Below are positions 33,841-43,514 of a DNA stretch of 64,000 nt, piece after piece. A program made the position numbers and the translations under genes. The notes beneath the pieces are model-generated. The model searched no databases. It worked only from the letters and a program-made list of their open reading frames with translations, and was not told the origin of the DNA. The first letter of the stretch is position 1, and each line of letters opens with the position of its first letter. Source of the stretch: Harmonia axyridis (Eukaryota; Arthropoda; Insecta; Coleoptera; Coccinellidae); assembly GCF_914767665.1 (NCBI RefSeq), contig NC_059506.1, forward strand, positions 21,491,825 to 21,555,824. Direction: 5' to 3'.

Positions 33841-34179
33841 CCCTTCCACTTCTTCCCACGAACCTCAAGTCATTAAATTTCGCCACCTGGTTCTTCATAA
33901 CAGCCGTACAATTTCTGAGTTCCGCACAATAGTTCTCGTCGTTTCCGGCCCTAACTGTCACTACGGTACCGTCACCCACATCCCCTAACGCGACCACTTT
34001 GAACGCCACTGGAAGCGTCTTGTTCGACCTCCAATGGGGAGGTAGGACGGTGCACACAAACAGAGGACTACCCGTTCTGATCAGCTCGCCTGGGTGCTCG
34101 GACAGGAAGTCGTTCAGTGTCCTTTCGGCCAGGATGTCAGATGTCATCTTGGTGTAGGTGTCATTCAACAAGACAGTGC
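33841..34179 (-). CDS. Runx: RUNX/Runt-domain transcription factor, exon with most of the Runt domain
   Basis: This internal exon encodes the DNA-binding Runt domain of a RUNX-family nuclear transcription factor. The minus-strand translation contains HPGELIRTGSP, PPHWRSNKTLPVAFKVVALG, DGTVVTVRAGNDEN, AELRNCTAVMKNQVAKFNDL and RFVGRSGRG, the near-invariant core of the family. RUNX proteins bind TGTGGT-type sites, usually with a CBF-beta partner, and regulate segmentation, eye, blood and neural fates in insects. The exon is preceded by an acceptor (TTACCGTTTCAG) and followed by GTAAGT at 33835-33840. The first codon of the next exon completes the Gly of SGRG (phase 1), at the intron position also used in vertebrate RUNX genes. 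No initiator is proven: the reading frame is open up to the acceptor, so earlier coding exons should exist. Which paralogue (lozenge, runt, RunxA or RunxB) is undecided; SPLFVC and REPRSKT lean towards lozenge. Confidence 0.95.
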
Positions 34180-34204
34180 CTGAAACGGTAATGAGGATGT
34201 AGAC

Positions 34205-35386
34205 TAGGGCTGGGAATCATAAATGAATGATTTGAATATTCGAATAATCATTGAATAATTATTCGAATAATTGCATTTTGCATTATTCGAATAATCATGA
34301 ATTTTCACTGAATAGTTGAATAATCAATGACTACTTTTCTATTCATGAATAATCAGTGAATAGTCGAGTATTCACTGAATAGTTGAATAATCAATGACTA
34401 CTTTACTATTCATGAATAATCAGTGAATAGTTGAGTATTCTATGATTATTCAGTGAATAGTTTTCTATTCAGTGAGTAGTTGGATATTTATGAAGTTACA
34501 AATGAAAGTTTGAATGATCACTTGACTCACTATTCAGGAATGATTAAAACAAGGTTTTATGATTCACTACGGACAAATCGTTTTATCACTATTAAAATTA
34601 CTGGAAATCACATATTGAAATTGATAGATACAATTGAATTAAAATTATAAATAAACTCCTGTCAGTGTTTGGAATCCAAACAAACAAATTGTCATTCAAA
34701 TTGGTACGTTGTCGTTGAAGAAATTGGCTTATTATTTGAAGAACGATTTTACTATTAATTGATAGACAGAAGGAAAGAGATTAATGCCGTAAGTTTGAAC
34801 TTGAGGTTCAACTAATAAACACGGCTTTTTACAAAATCTGGGGAATGATACATGATTCAAAGTTACTGGTATTAACTTCGTTCCTTCTGTCTATCAATTA
34901 ATACTCTATTTATGAAAATAAGCCAATTCCTTCAACGAGACCGTACTAATTTGAATGACAATTTATTTGATTGGATTCCGAACACTGACAGAAGAACCAA
35001 AAATGGCGGTATGTGACGTCACACTGATAGAGCGTATATGGCGAGAGGCAAAACACCAAAACGATTATACCACGTCACAAAGGGTATATTCACTCATCAA
35101 AACGCTCGGATTTTATTGGTTCATTGAAACATGAGTTTAATCACTGAATATTGACTGAATAATCATTGAATAATCACTGATTAATCATTGAATAATCACT
35201 GAATACTCATTGAATAATCACTGAATAATCATTTAATAATCACTGAATAATCAACGAATACTTGGATATTCATGACTACTCATGAATAATCAAGCATGAT
35301 TATTTGTTTGAATGAATTATTCGAATAATCGAATAAATTTATGGATGAATATTCGAATACAAAAAGGCGAAAAAGTCCCAGCCCTA
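34205..35386. mobile_element. hAT-type MITE, 1182 bp, 8-bp target duplication
   Basis: Termini TAGGGCTGGGA and TCCCAGCCCTA are flanked by ATGTAGAC on both sides (34197-34204 and 35387-35394), the 8-bp duplication of hAT elements. Subterminal zones are dense in GAATAATCATTGAATAATCA-type motifs. The middle has a long inverted repeat (about 34658-34775 against 34880-34995, sharing AGCCAATT and ATTAATTGATAGACAGAAGG) and a TGACGTCA at 35014. No transposase. It lies 22 bp from the RUNX splice acceptor. Confidence 0.92.
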
Positions 35387-35394
35387 ATGTAGAC

Positions 35395-35880
35395 CTTAGA
35401 ATATAGATAGAAAGAACGAAAAGTAAACATTTGTGCTCAATTCCGAATGCAAGAGAGATGTAAGTTTAGTGTCGCCAATCACAATCGATCTAGCCGATTG
35501 TCGGTGCTAGCCACAGGCGTGGAGAATCCTGATTTGGATGTTGAATGCTTCATCAGGAATTCTTTTTTCATAACTTCGCAATAGCTAAATCAATAAACTG
35601 AGAGAACATCGACCTTTTCGAAACACGAATGAATTTTATGAATAAATCACATTTTAAACTATTTTTGAGCATCAATTGATAATTTCGAAATTAATCAAAT
35701 TATGTAACGCTACTGCTAGAGTGTCCCGTCAGACAAGGAGCCCCGAATGTTGGCATCCAAACAAATGCATCAGTTACAAGGCGATTTTCGTTCCTCTCAT
35801 CAATGTTCTAAGATGTAGACCGAATTCTACGTGTTTGCTTCTTATCTGCCTATTGAGATTCATAATATCGATTCCAATCA
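35395..35880 (-). repeat. Dispersed repeat E, copy 1 (LINE-3'-end-like)
   Basis: It matches 57508-57900 in the same orientation. Shared blocks are CTTAGAATATAGATAGAA, GTAAACATTTGTG, CCAATCACAATCGA, CTAGCCGATTGT and GAATTGATAATTTCGAAATT. Copy 1 has about 40 extra bases near 35740. In copy 2 the far end runs into a short match to the end of the LINE at 33363-33394, which hints that E is a LINE 3' untranslated region on the minus strand. Confidence 0.75.
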
Positions 35881-36864
35881 AGAGTAAATTGAAGATATAA
35901 GCTGGGGTGTAGATTTGGTGGGCTACTGTAAGTACTCCCCTCCCAAGACTTCCAAAATACGAAATTCAGAATTCTCGCCAAGACTAGGACAAAAAATGTT
36001 TCCATAAGTTTGGCAAATCAAGTGGGCGCTTATGAAGCATGAAATAACAAATATAACAATTATAAAGTATATCCGTTTAATCATAGCTTTCAAGTAGTAG
36101 GTATATGGTTTATTATAGAAGACCGAGGTGGAAATCATTATTGAGTACGTAGCATAAGTTATGTATGCATACAAATATATTAAAGATTAATGATAATAAT
36201 TGAAAGCAAGAATGAAAAGTTACTTCTCCTTCGAATTGATTATGTTATTTTTTTCAAACGTTTTGAAATCCATAAAAATCTGGAGATCCAACTTTAAATA
36301 AGATATATAAACGATATTTATAATTGATTGATCTATGAAAAATGTGGCTAGTTGTAGATGTCAAGCTATATTAATTTTGAAAGACAAGAAGGGTAATACT
36401 TGATAGTTTCCATTGCTAGGCAACTGTTTTTCCTCCGTCGGACGGAAAAGTAATTCATTTGGATCGTGGAAAAACTTTTTGAGTTCATTATCACTTGGTT
36501 ATCATCCATTGTTATTTAATAAAAAAGAAAATATTGGGAATATTGGACACAATTTTATGCTATTGTTTAATTTGTAACAACGCCGACGTTTCGAAACAGT
36601 TCGTTTCTTTTTCAAGGCTAAAAAATAAATAAATATATAAGGCATACAATATGACATAATATGATAACACATTACCTAGTTACGATAAACAATATTGTAC
36701 GCTTATTAAAATCATAAAGACAATTTTCAAGGAATCGAAATTCTTTCACACATCAGATAATCAACATCAACATCCATTAAGTTATTTTCAATATGACAAT
36801 GACATAAACATACCATTACGACAAAAATATTAAATGGACTTAACACTATTGTCGTGGCCAGCAC

Positions 36865-37235
36865 TCATCTTCTAATTATATTGTTATAAATCGTGCTTAG
36901 GTGTTGTACATCTTCTCTATGATTAACTGTGTTATTTACTTTTATATTAATCATTTCGCTTATATTTCTTTTATAACCAACCTCTTCCCTATCAAGAATC
37001 TGTACATTATCAAAATCAAATTTATGGCCCATAGTCATTTGATGTAAAGTTAAAGCTGTTTTATTAAAATTTATAACACTCTTACTATCATATTTATGTT
37101 GTTTAATTCTATCTCGTAAATATTGTTTTGTTTGGCCAATATAACACTTGTTACAGTCAGCGCAAGGTATCTTATATACTAATCCCGATTCTAAGCTATG
37201 AGGAGTTTTATATTTTAAATAGGTGAAAAATTTTT
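36865..37235 (-). CDS. Penelope-like GIY-YIG endonuclease domain, left copy, open frame
   Basis: The minus frame reads FFTYLKYKTPHSLESGLVYK, IPCADCNKCYIGQTKQYLRD, RIKQHKYD, LHQMTMGHKFDFDNVQIL and REEVGYKRNISEMI, with a stop TGA at 36865-36867. This is the C-terminal endonuclease of Penelope-like elements: the GLVYKIPC / YIGQT pair forms the GIY-YIG core, the Arg of LRDRI and the Glu of REEVGYKR are in the expected catalytic positions, and the CADC/H motif is the typical zinc-binding insert. The reverse transcriptase is missing because the copy is 5'-truncated. The domain frame itself is uninterrupted. Confidence 0.85.
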
Positions 37236-37531
37236 TGTGGTGAGTAACAAGTGTTATATTGGCAAAAAAACAATATTGACGAGATAGAATTAAACAACAT
37301 AAATATGATAGTAAGAGTGTATTAAATTTTAATAAAACAGCTTTAACTTTACATCAAATGACTATGGGCCATAAATTTGATTTTGGTTTTGTACAGATTC
37401 TTGATAGGGAAGAGGTTGGTTATAAAAGAAATATAAGCGAAATGATTAATATAAAAGTAAATAACACAGTTAATCATAGAGAAGATGTACAACACCTGAG
37501 CACGATTTATAACAATATAATTAGAAGATGA
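37225..37531 (+). pseudogene. Penelope-like GIY-YIG endonuclease domain, right copy, frameshifted
   Basis: The same sequence as the left copy runs on the plus strand from about CAAGTGTTATATTGGC to the stop at 37529-37531. Changes near 37262-37280 (loss within GGCCAAACAAAAC and a TTGACG variant) and at 37320-37330 break the frame. The C-terminal HQMTMGHKFDFGFVQILDRE part is readable. Confidence 0.8.
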
Positions 37532-37890
37532 GTGCTGGCCACGACAATAGTGTTAAGTCCATTCAATATTTTTATCGTAATGGTATGTTTATGTCATTGT
37601 CATATTGAAAATAACTTAATGGATGTTGATGTTGATTATCTGAGGTGTGAAAGAATTTCGATTCTTTGAAAATTGTCTCTATGATTTTAATAAGCGTACA
37701 ATATTGTTTATCGTAACTAGGTAATGTGTTATCATATTATGTCATATTGTATGCCTTATATATTTATTTATTTTTTAGCCTTGAAAAAGAAACGAACTGT
37801 TTCGAAACGTCGGCGTTGTTACAAATTAAACAATAGAATAAAATTGTGTCCAATATTCCCAATATTTTCTTATTTATTTTTGAGTTCATT

Positions 37891-38170
37891 TAAGTTAATA
37901 ATGATGCACTTGCTGATATGAAGAATTTTTCATATGATAAATACAAATTTTTACCTTCTGGTGACGATGCTGCCCCACTAACAGTTTGTGGGTTTGAAGT
38001 CAGATGCATTTTCGATGAGATTCATGCACCAACTTGTTACAGAAACCTCAAATATCTTGAACAGGTACTTCATCACCTTCTCTCCATAACAACGTCCCGA
38101 GTAACCAACCTTTCAGTTACCATGCTGCAATATTTCTTTCCAATATCACTAGAATATAATCTGTAATAAA
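37891..38170 (+). other. Possible orphan exon or coding relic after the Penelope pair
   Basis: From 37900 a frame reads NNDALADMKNFSYDKYKFLP, SGDDAAPLTVCGFEVRCIFD and EIHAPTCYRNLKYLEQ, with CAG followed by GTACTT at about 38062 as a fair splice donor. TTTAAG at 37890-37895 could serve as an acceptor. The composition is protein-like, unlike neighbouring chance ORFs, but I do not recognise it. It may be a captured gene piece or an old TE ORF; the Penelope pair inserted right at its left edge. Confidence 0.3.
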
Positions 38171-38840
38171 ATAATAGAAATTAGTACCTATAATGATGCT
38201 TCATTTCAGAAATATCGTAGTTCAATTACTTTGAAACCTAGAATACCTAAGCACAAGTGCTACCAATTATTTTTTTCTAATTGTCAACCAAACCAAAAGA
38301 AGTTTTCAACTAGAAAGTATCAATATATTTCAAACATGAATTAAAAATTATCTAATATGTGAAGCTAATATGGTGCTAATCTTGAATTTTAGTTGAGTTT
38401 GTGATTGGTATTTCGTTTTCCTGATCATTTCAAAACTGCAGACAATTTCAAACGTCGCATCGTGCATAATTTCATCTTGATCGCATAACCAAAACCGTAG
38501 AATATTCGTTAAAAAAGCAAACAAACAAAAATTACCCAATGTTTCCGAGACCAAAAGCCAGAGGAAGTTGTAATTTCGAACATTGATATAAAATACCAAA
38601 TTGAAGCTGCAAGGAAAATGTCGAACAGATCACTTCAAAACTAAAAAACACAAAAAGAAGATTGGAAAAGAAATTTAAAAAATTTATACTTGACTGAAAA
38701 TATATGATCTGATTGAGATTTAGGGGGTATTTGAAAATTAATCAATTCCGGCTTCGTTCTAATTTTTGGATGGATAGTATCATTAGAAACACAGAAAATT
38801 CTAGCAGAATATCGTAAAAACCATGAGGAGACAATATAAA
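38170..38840. other. AT-rich DNA with relation to the 9.4-10.1 kb repeat
   Basis: CCGTAGAATATTCGTTAAAA and GATCTGATTGAGATTTAG resemble motifs near 9590 and 9655. No gene recognised. Confidence 0.35.
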
Positions 38841-38847
38841 GCTAAAA

Positions 38848-39745
38848 GATGTCCCAAAATTAACGCAAAATTTAAATTTGCTGCCATCTATACAGTAAGG
38901 TATTGACAACTTAAAAAAAAAACAAATCGATAACTGACAGTTTAGGGTGAGTAAAAATGGAGCGTTACACGAAAGAACAACGTGTCTTTATTATTGAACA
39001 ATATTTTTAAAATAATGAAACCTTGGCGACGAAACACATTTTCACCTTGATGGATTTGTTAATCACCAAAATTGTCAAATTTGGGGTTCTGAGAACCCAC
39101 AAGTGATTGTCGAAGAACAAATGCATCCATAACGTGTCACTGTTTGGTGTGCGTTTTGGGCTGGAGACATAATTCAACCATATTTTTTAGAAAATGAGGC
39201 TGGTTGATCAGTTATTGTTAGTGGTGCTCGATATCACGACATGATAACACAGTTCTTTTTGCCAAAATTGGATGATATTGATTTGGCCAATATATGGTTT
39301 CAACAAGACGTTGCCACATGCCATACAGCCCGTGAAACACTTCAATTACTTAATGAGACTTTCCCAGATCATGTACTCTCTCGTTTCAGTGATCAGAATT
39401 GGCTCCTAGATCGTGTGATTTAACAACATTAGATTTTCTTCTTATGGGGTCATTGAAAATCACAGGTTTATGTCAACAAGTCCACAACCACGAGTGCTTT
39501 GAAGGAGCAGATTCAACGTTGCATCAACTAAATTCAGTCACATTTATGCAGAATGATCATGAAAAATTTCAACAAACGAGTGCGTATGTGTATGTAATGT
39601 CGTTGAGGACATTTGCATGATGTATTATTCCATAAATAACCCTTTCATATGTACTTTATGATTTAAAGAAAAAATTACAATCAAAAGACTAAAAAATGTG
39701 TTTTCTATTCAATTCAAATCTTTCGTTAGTTTCATGACACCCTTT
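38848..39745 (+). mobile_element. Tc1/mariner-superfamily element, deleted
   Basis: Diverged ends (TGTCCCAAAATTAACGCAAA on the left, reverse complement of a GGGTGTCATGAAACTAACG-type end on the right) flank a broken transposase of a family common in insects. The internal deletion removes most of the DNA-binding half. Confidence 0.65.
38957..39620 (+). pseudogene. mariner-type transposase, deleted and frameshifted
   Basis: It starts MERYTKEQRVFIIEQYF and then jumps to text equivalent to the catalytic half: FHLDGFVNHQNCQIW, QRVTVWCAFWAGDIIQPYF, ARYHDMITQFFLPKLDDIDL, NIWFQQDVATCHTARETLQL and RSCDLTTLDFLLMGSL. The QQD Asp and the DLTTLDF Asp are the second and third catalytic acids. Several stops (for example after ENEAG and at 39421) and a missing block between residues of about 18 and 150 show that it is dead. 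Confidence 0.85.
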
Positions 39746-39749
39746 TTAT

Positions 39750-42190
39750 ACAGTTCTGTGTTCGTCAAGGCTCAATTTCGGCATGAATAAGCCCTCAAAA
39801 GCTTCTTATTAGAGCTTTCTTCATGAGTTCACCTTTGCGGAACAAATTCAAAGTATATCGAAGCATATTCCCTCCCAACCAACCTATTCTATATCATCAA
39901 CCAAGACAATATACACGTGCTCCACTGGCCAAGGGCTGTTCATTGTGCATCTGCAGATGAATACGGATGTCAATCTCGTCAGAACATTACACGACTCGAT
40001 GAAGATTGCTTGTATTGGTGACGATGTCAATCCGCAATTGAACTGAATCGATCTTGAGTTAACACACAAATTAGACTTCGATTAGCCTACAGCAAGTTTG
40101 TACAATGGTACAATAACATACGTGCTAAGTGAGAACTTAGCGATGCCAAACAATCAATCAAGGTGTGATTGGTGGGTTTTTGAATTGATTACTGAAATTA
40201 TTCAGTGTTGGTTCGTGCAAATTACGGATAAGTCGTTTATACATACAAGGTATTTGCTAACAACGTACTTTGGAAGCTGATCAGTTAGCTCGTCGAAAAA
40301 AATTTCTATGAACATAATATGTCCAGAGTTGTTTCGTTTCTGAGGTAGTGGAAGATGAATCGAGAGAAACAGTATTTAGAGATTGATTGAAATTTAATAC
40401 AGATATTCCGCTTATTTTGCCATAACCAAGTTAAAATTATTTGGCCGAGGGGAATTCCAGTTTCATGGTTAAAAATGAACTAACAAATGTGTCTTAGACA
40501 AACACGTAGCTTGTGTTAAGCATTTCTCTTGAGAAGGGTGAAAATTAATCTTTCAATTATAACTAGCCGCAACAACTACAGTTATCTTGACATTGAATCA
40601 GAGAAGATACAATGTAAACTGATTCTTCGAAATTTTTCTATAAGCTCATTTCACTGTCTTGATTTGATCAAGAAATTGGTAAGAGTTCAGAGCTTCTATG
40701 TATCGTCTGCTGGTCAAAATACACATTTGTTCACTACAGTTTATTGATCGTACCCATTACTTATTTTGATGTTATCTGTAAACAGATTTTGAAGTGTTTA
40801 GTGAACAGCAAGTATAATGTGAAAAAAGCAAAATAGAATACATGAATATTATTAGGCCCCCTTATTCTTTTGAAATTTCACCATCTGTTGCCGTCTGTTA
40901 ACTTCGGAAGTTGACTGAGATAGGTATTATAAATATGGATGCTTGAAAAATCCTTGGATTCTGAATACTGAGCTTTGAGTTTATGATCAGAAGATCATCA
41001 CGTTGATCAAGGTGACTTTTTTGAATTTTAGTGGTTTTGTGCTTTGGCATCACAATCTATAGGAACATTCACCTGTAATGTGTTCTTATGGTCAATGATT
41101 TATTCGTAGGTTATAATTTTTTTCAATCAATAATTCATATAATTATTCATGAACAAAATATTCTTTCGCAATTCAATGATAAAATAATCAAATTAATAAC
41201 TAGATCAATATTTTTTCATTGGATGTTCGATGGTGTTTTGTTTCGATAATTCAAGAAAATGTTTTATGTTCTAGGTAGGTACGAATAATAGTATAGTTGA
41301 TTCGTGATTTAAATGATATTGTTTTCTTAGTGTGTTCAAGTCGATAATTTTCTTCAATTATATTTTAATTGTATTTTTATCATATAGCATAATTTTGATG
41401 TTAAAAATAGTTTCGTTTTTGTTCCTTGTTGTGCAACATTTTCTATTTTCATAAGTCTATTATTCACTGCATGTGGCAGGCAATTTTTTTTTCATTACAT
41501 AACATCCTGTCTATCGAAATTTTCAAATTAGTTCGAAACTAACTAATGATACAAATGATTTTTGCTAAACCATGTAATAAACTAAACAACCCGGTGAGTT
41601 GAAATATCTCCTTTCATATTATATGACGTTGAAACTTTCTTAGTGAATTAATAATTCATTTAGTTGATGAAAATACTATTTCAAAAAACAGAATGGGAAA
41701 CATACAAATGCAGCAGAATCAATTCACAAGGTATATTTACAAGATCGATGCTTTTTATCAGTTATGTTTGAGTTTAGAATAATGTGTGATATAGCTCATA
41801 ATAACTTAACAACTGCCAACTGTTTAGATCTGCAGTATCAAAAATACACATAGCTTTGATGATGACCAAACTTCGGAATGAAGAGGGCTCCTGAAGAAGT
41901 CATATAGGTCTCCTTATGTTAATGAAGGAGGATTTCGTTTGAGTAATTAGTTATTGTTTATTATATTCATTATTATTATTTAGATAATTTATTTATTAAA
42001 TACTAAATAAAATACTGTTGCACATTTTGCATCAAATTACCTAAGTCTTGCATTTATTTTATTCGAGCGCAAAATTCACAACAATACTCACATACTTAGG
42101 GAGAATATCTCTCATCCAAATCATTCCAAAATCAACCCCTATACATCTAAACGTATTCGATCAAACTTCACAGCCCAGTTCAAAAAATCA
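39750..42190. other. AT-rich DNA, nothing recognised
   Basis: Short open frames between 39850 and 40300 have slightly protein-like composition (DQDNIHVLHWPRA) but no family signature. From 40750 to 42000 the sequence is very AT-rich and non-coding in appearance. Confidence 0.45.
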
Positions 42191-43430
42191 TAACAAAACT
42201 TTCACACATAACGCCGTACGTGTTGCCAGGCAACACATGACGTAGCGACAACTCTTTTTTCTGAATGAAACTTTTTCAGGGGGTGGGGTGGAAAAAATAG
42301 TAACCTGACGTTTTACACACCACACACTCGCGACGTGAACCGCGCGCGTTGCCGATATTGCGCCGCACAGAGTTTTTAACAGTTCGGCCGAAAGTGGAAT
42401 TCGGACTGGGAAGAGACAGTGTGTTGTCCCACACGCGGTGTCCCAAAAAACACGCACAGTCCTAATTATGAGCGGAGCGGATGCAGCCGGAGATCTTGAA
42501 AATTGGCGGTTTGGAAAGCCACTGAAGTGCTCTCTCTAAATCACCGTTTGGCGAGCAAGGTTTTAGTACTAAACGTTTTGTAGAAACACGAAGTTTCATG
42601 CAGTAAACATACCAGTGTATATATGACGTTAGGAACCCACAGTCGGTCTTTCTCCGCATCTTCTGTTTCGTTCTAGCACGAAACCGGAGTGTACCGCTAT
42701 TTAAAACAGTAAGTTGGTGATTAACTATCAAAAACACATGCGGGAACATACGTCCAAACTTTGCTAGTAGGGAGTGGGAGAGTGCGTGAGATGTTAGTTA
42801 GGGTTGTCGAGTCGCTGATAGACCCAGCGGCGGCTCTGATAACCCTTCACTATCAGGGGAGTGAAGCGAGAGAGGTAACCTCTCTTTCTGGACCCTGAAA
42901 AGGGATGGCACAATTTCAGATTAAAACAGAAGCTAACATAAAGGGGTACATGTTCGAGGAAGACACCGGCGCATAGACGCGGGCGAGTGAGAGGAGGACG
43001 GCAGCTCTGTGGTCAGAGCAGGTTGGGCCTCGGTGTAATAAAGGAACGAAATACACAATTTTCCCCATGCGGGACAGAGAGCATTTTCAGCGCGGTTTTC
43101 AGGTTTCAGTATGTTGGAAGAGAGATTGTTTGCGGCACGCAGGCGTCACGTATGGTAGAATGAGATAGGGGGCAGACTCCTTTTACTTCGCCTCACCGCG
43201 ATTGTCATGTGTTTTGTCTTTGCCGGCGCGGTTGCTTGGGCTAACCCGAATCTCTTTGGCTGTTGTACCGTGGAAATTTTGGCCGGGAAATTTGGATCGG
43301 TTGCCGCAATTAGGTCGGCGGGATGGCTGACTTTCCATGACGATCATTCTCGGGATTTTGGGGAAATTGGGGGATGTTGGTCGATGGACGTGCCACGTGT
43401 TTGAGTTCGATAGATCGATGTGTCGATTAC
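42190..43430 (+). promoter_or_regulatory. GC- and CpG-richer island with promoter-like signals
   Basis: The block is clearly GC-richer than its surroundings (GAACCGCGCGCGTTGCCG, GGCGCATAGACGCGGGCG) and has no repeat partner in the window. On the plus strand a TATA-like GTATATATGA (42617) is followed about 20-25 bp later by CCACAGTCGG, a fair initiator. A strong donor ACA|GTAAGT follows at 42709, which would make a 70-base 5' exon. Reading in the RUNX direction, it could equally be an upstream promoter or enhancer of that gene. No coding exon is identified. Confidence 0.3.
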
Positions 43431-43514
43431 CCAGATCTTAATTCTTAAGTACTTGATTTTAATGTTTCGTTGGCACTTATAGACCAACTGAAAGACGTTA
43501 CAAAATATTGTATA

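Larger units (their letters stand above)
36490..37876. mobile_element. Head-to-head pair of truncated Penelope-like elements
   Basis: Two 5'-truncated copies of one element point outward from about 37235. Each carries the end of a GIY-YIG endonuclease frame and then the same tail running through ACAACGCCGACGTTTCGAAAC to AATATTGGGAATATTGG. The pair is flanked by the direct repeat TTTTTGAGTTCATT (36476-36489 and 37877-37890), so it inserted as one unit. Inverted partial copies are typical of Penelope-like retroelements. Confidence 0.88.

Noticed and set aside
34205..35386. GAATAATCA-rich zones as a satellite or origin
   Set aside because: They are the subterminal repeats of a MITE with clear 8-bp target duplication.
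42188..42749. Two minus-strand ORFs of 89-95 residues in the GC-rich island
   Set aside because: Arginine- and Cys-rich composition follows base composition; no domain, splice frame or start context supports them as RUNX exons.
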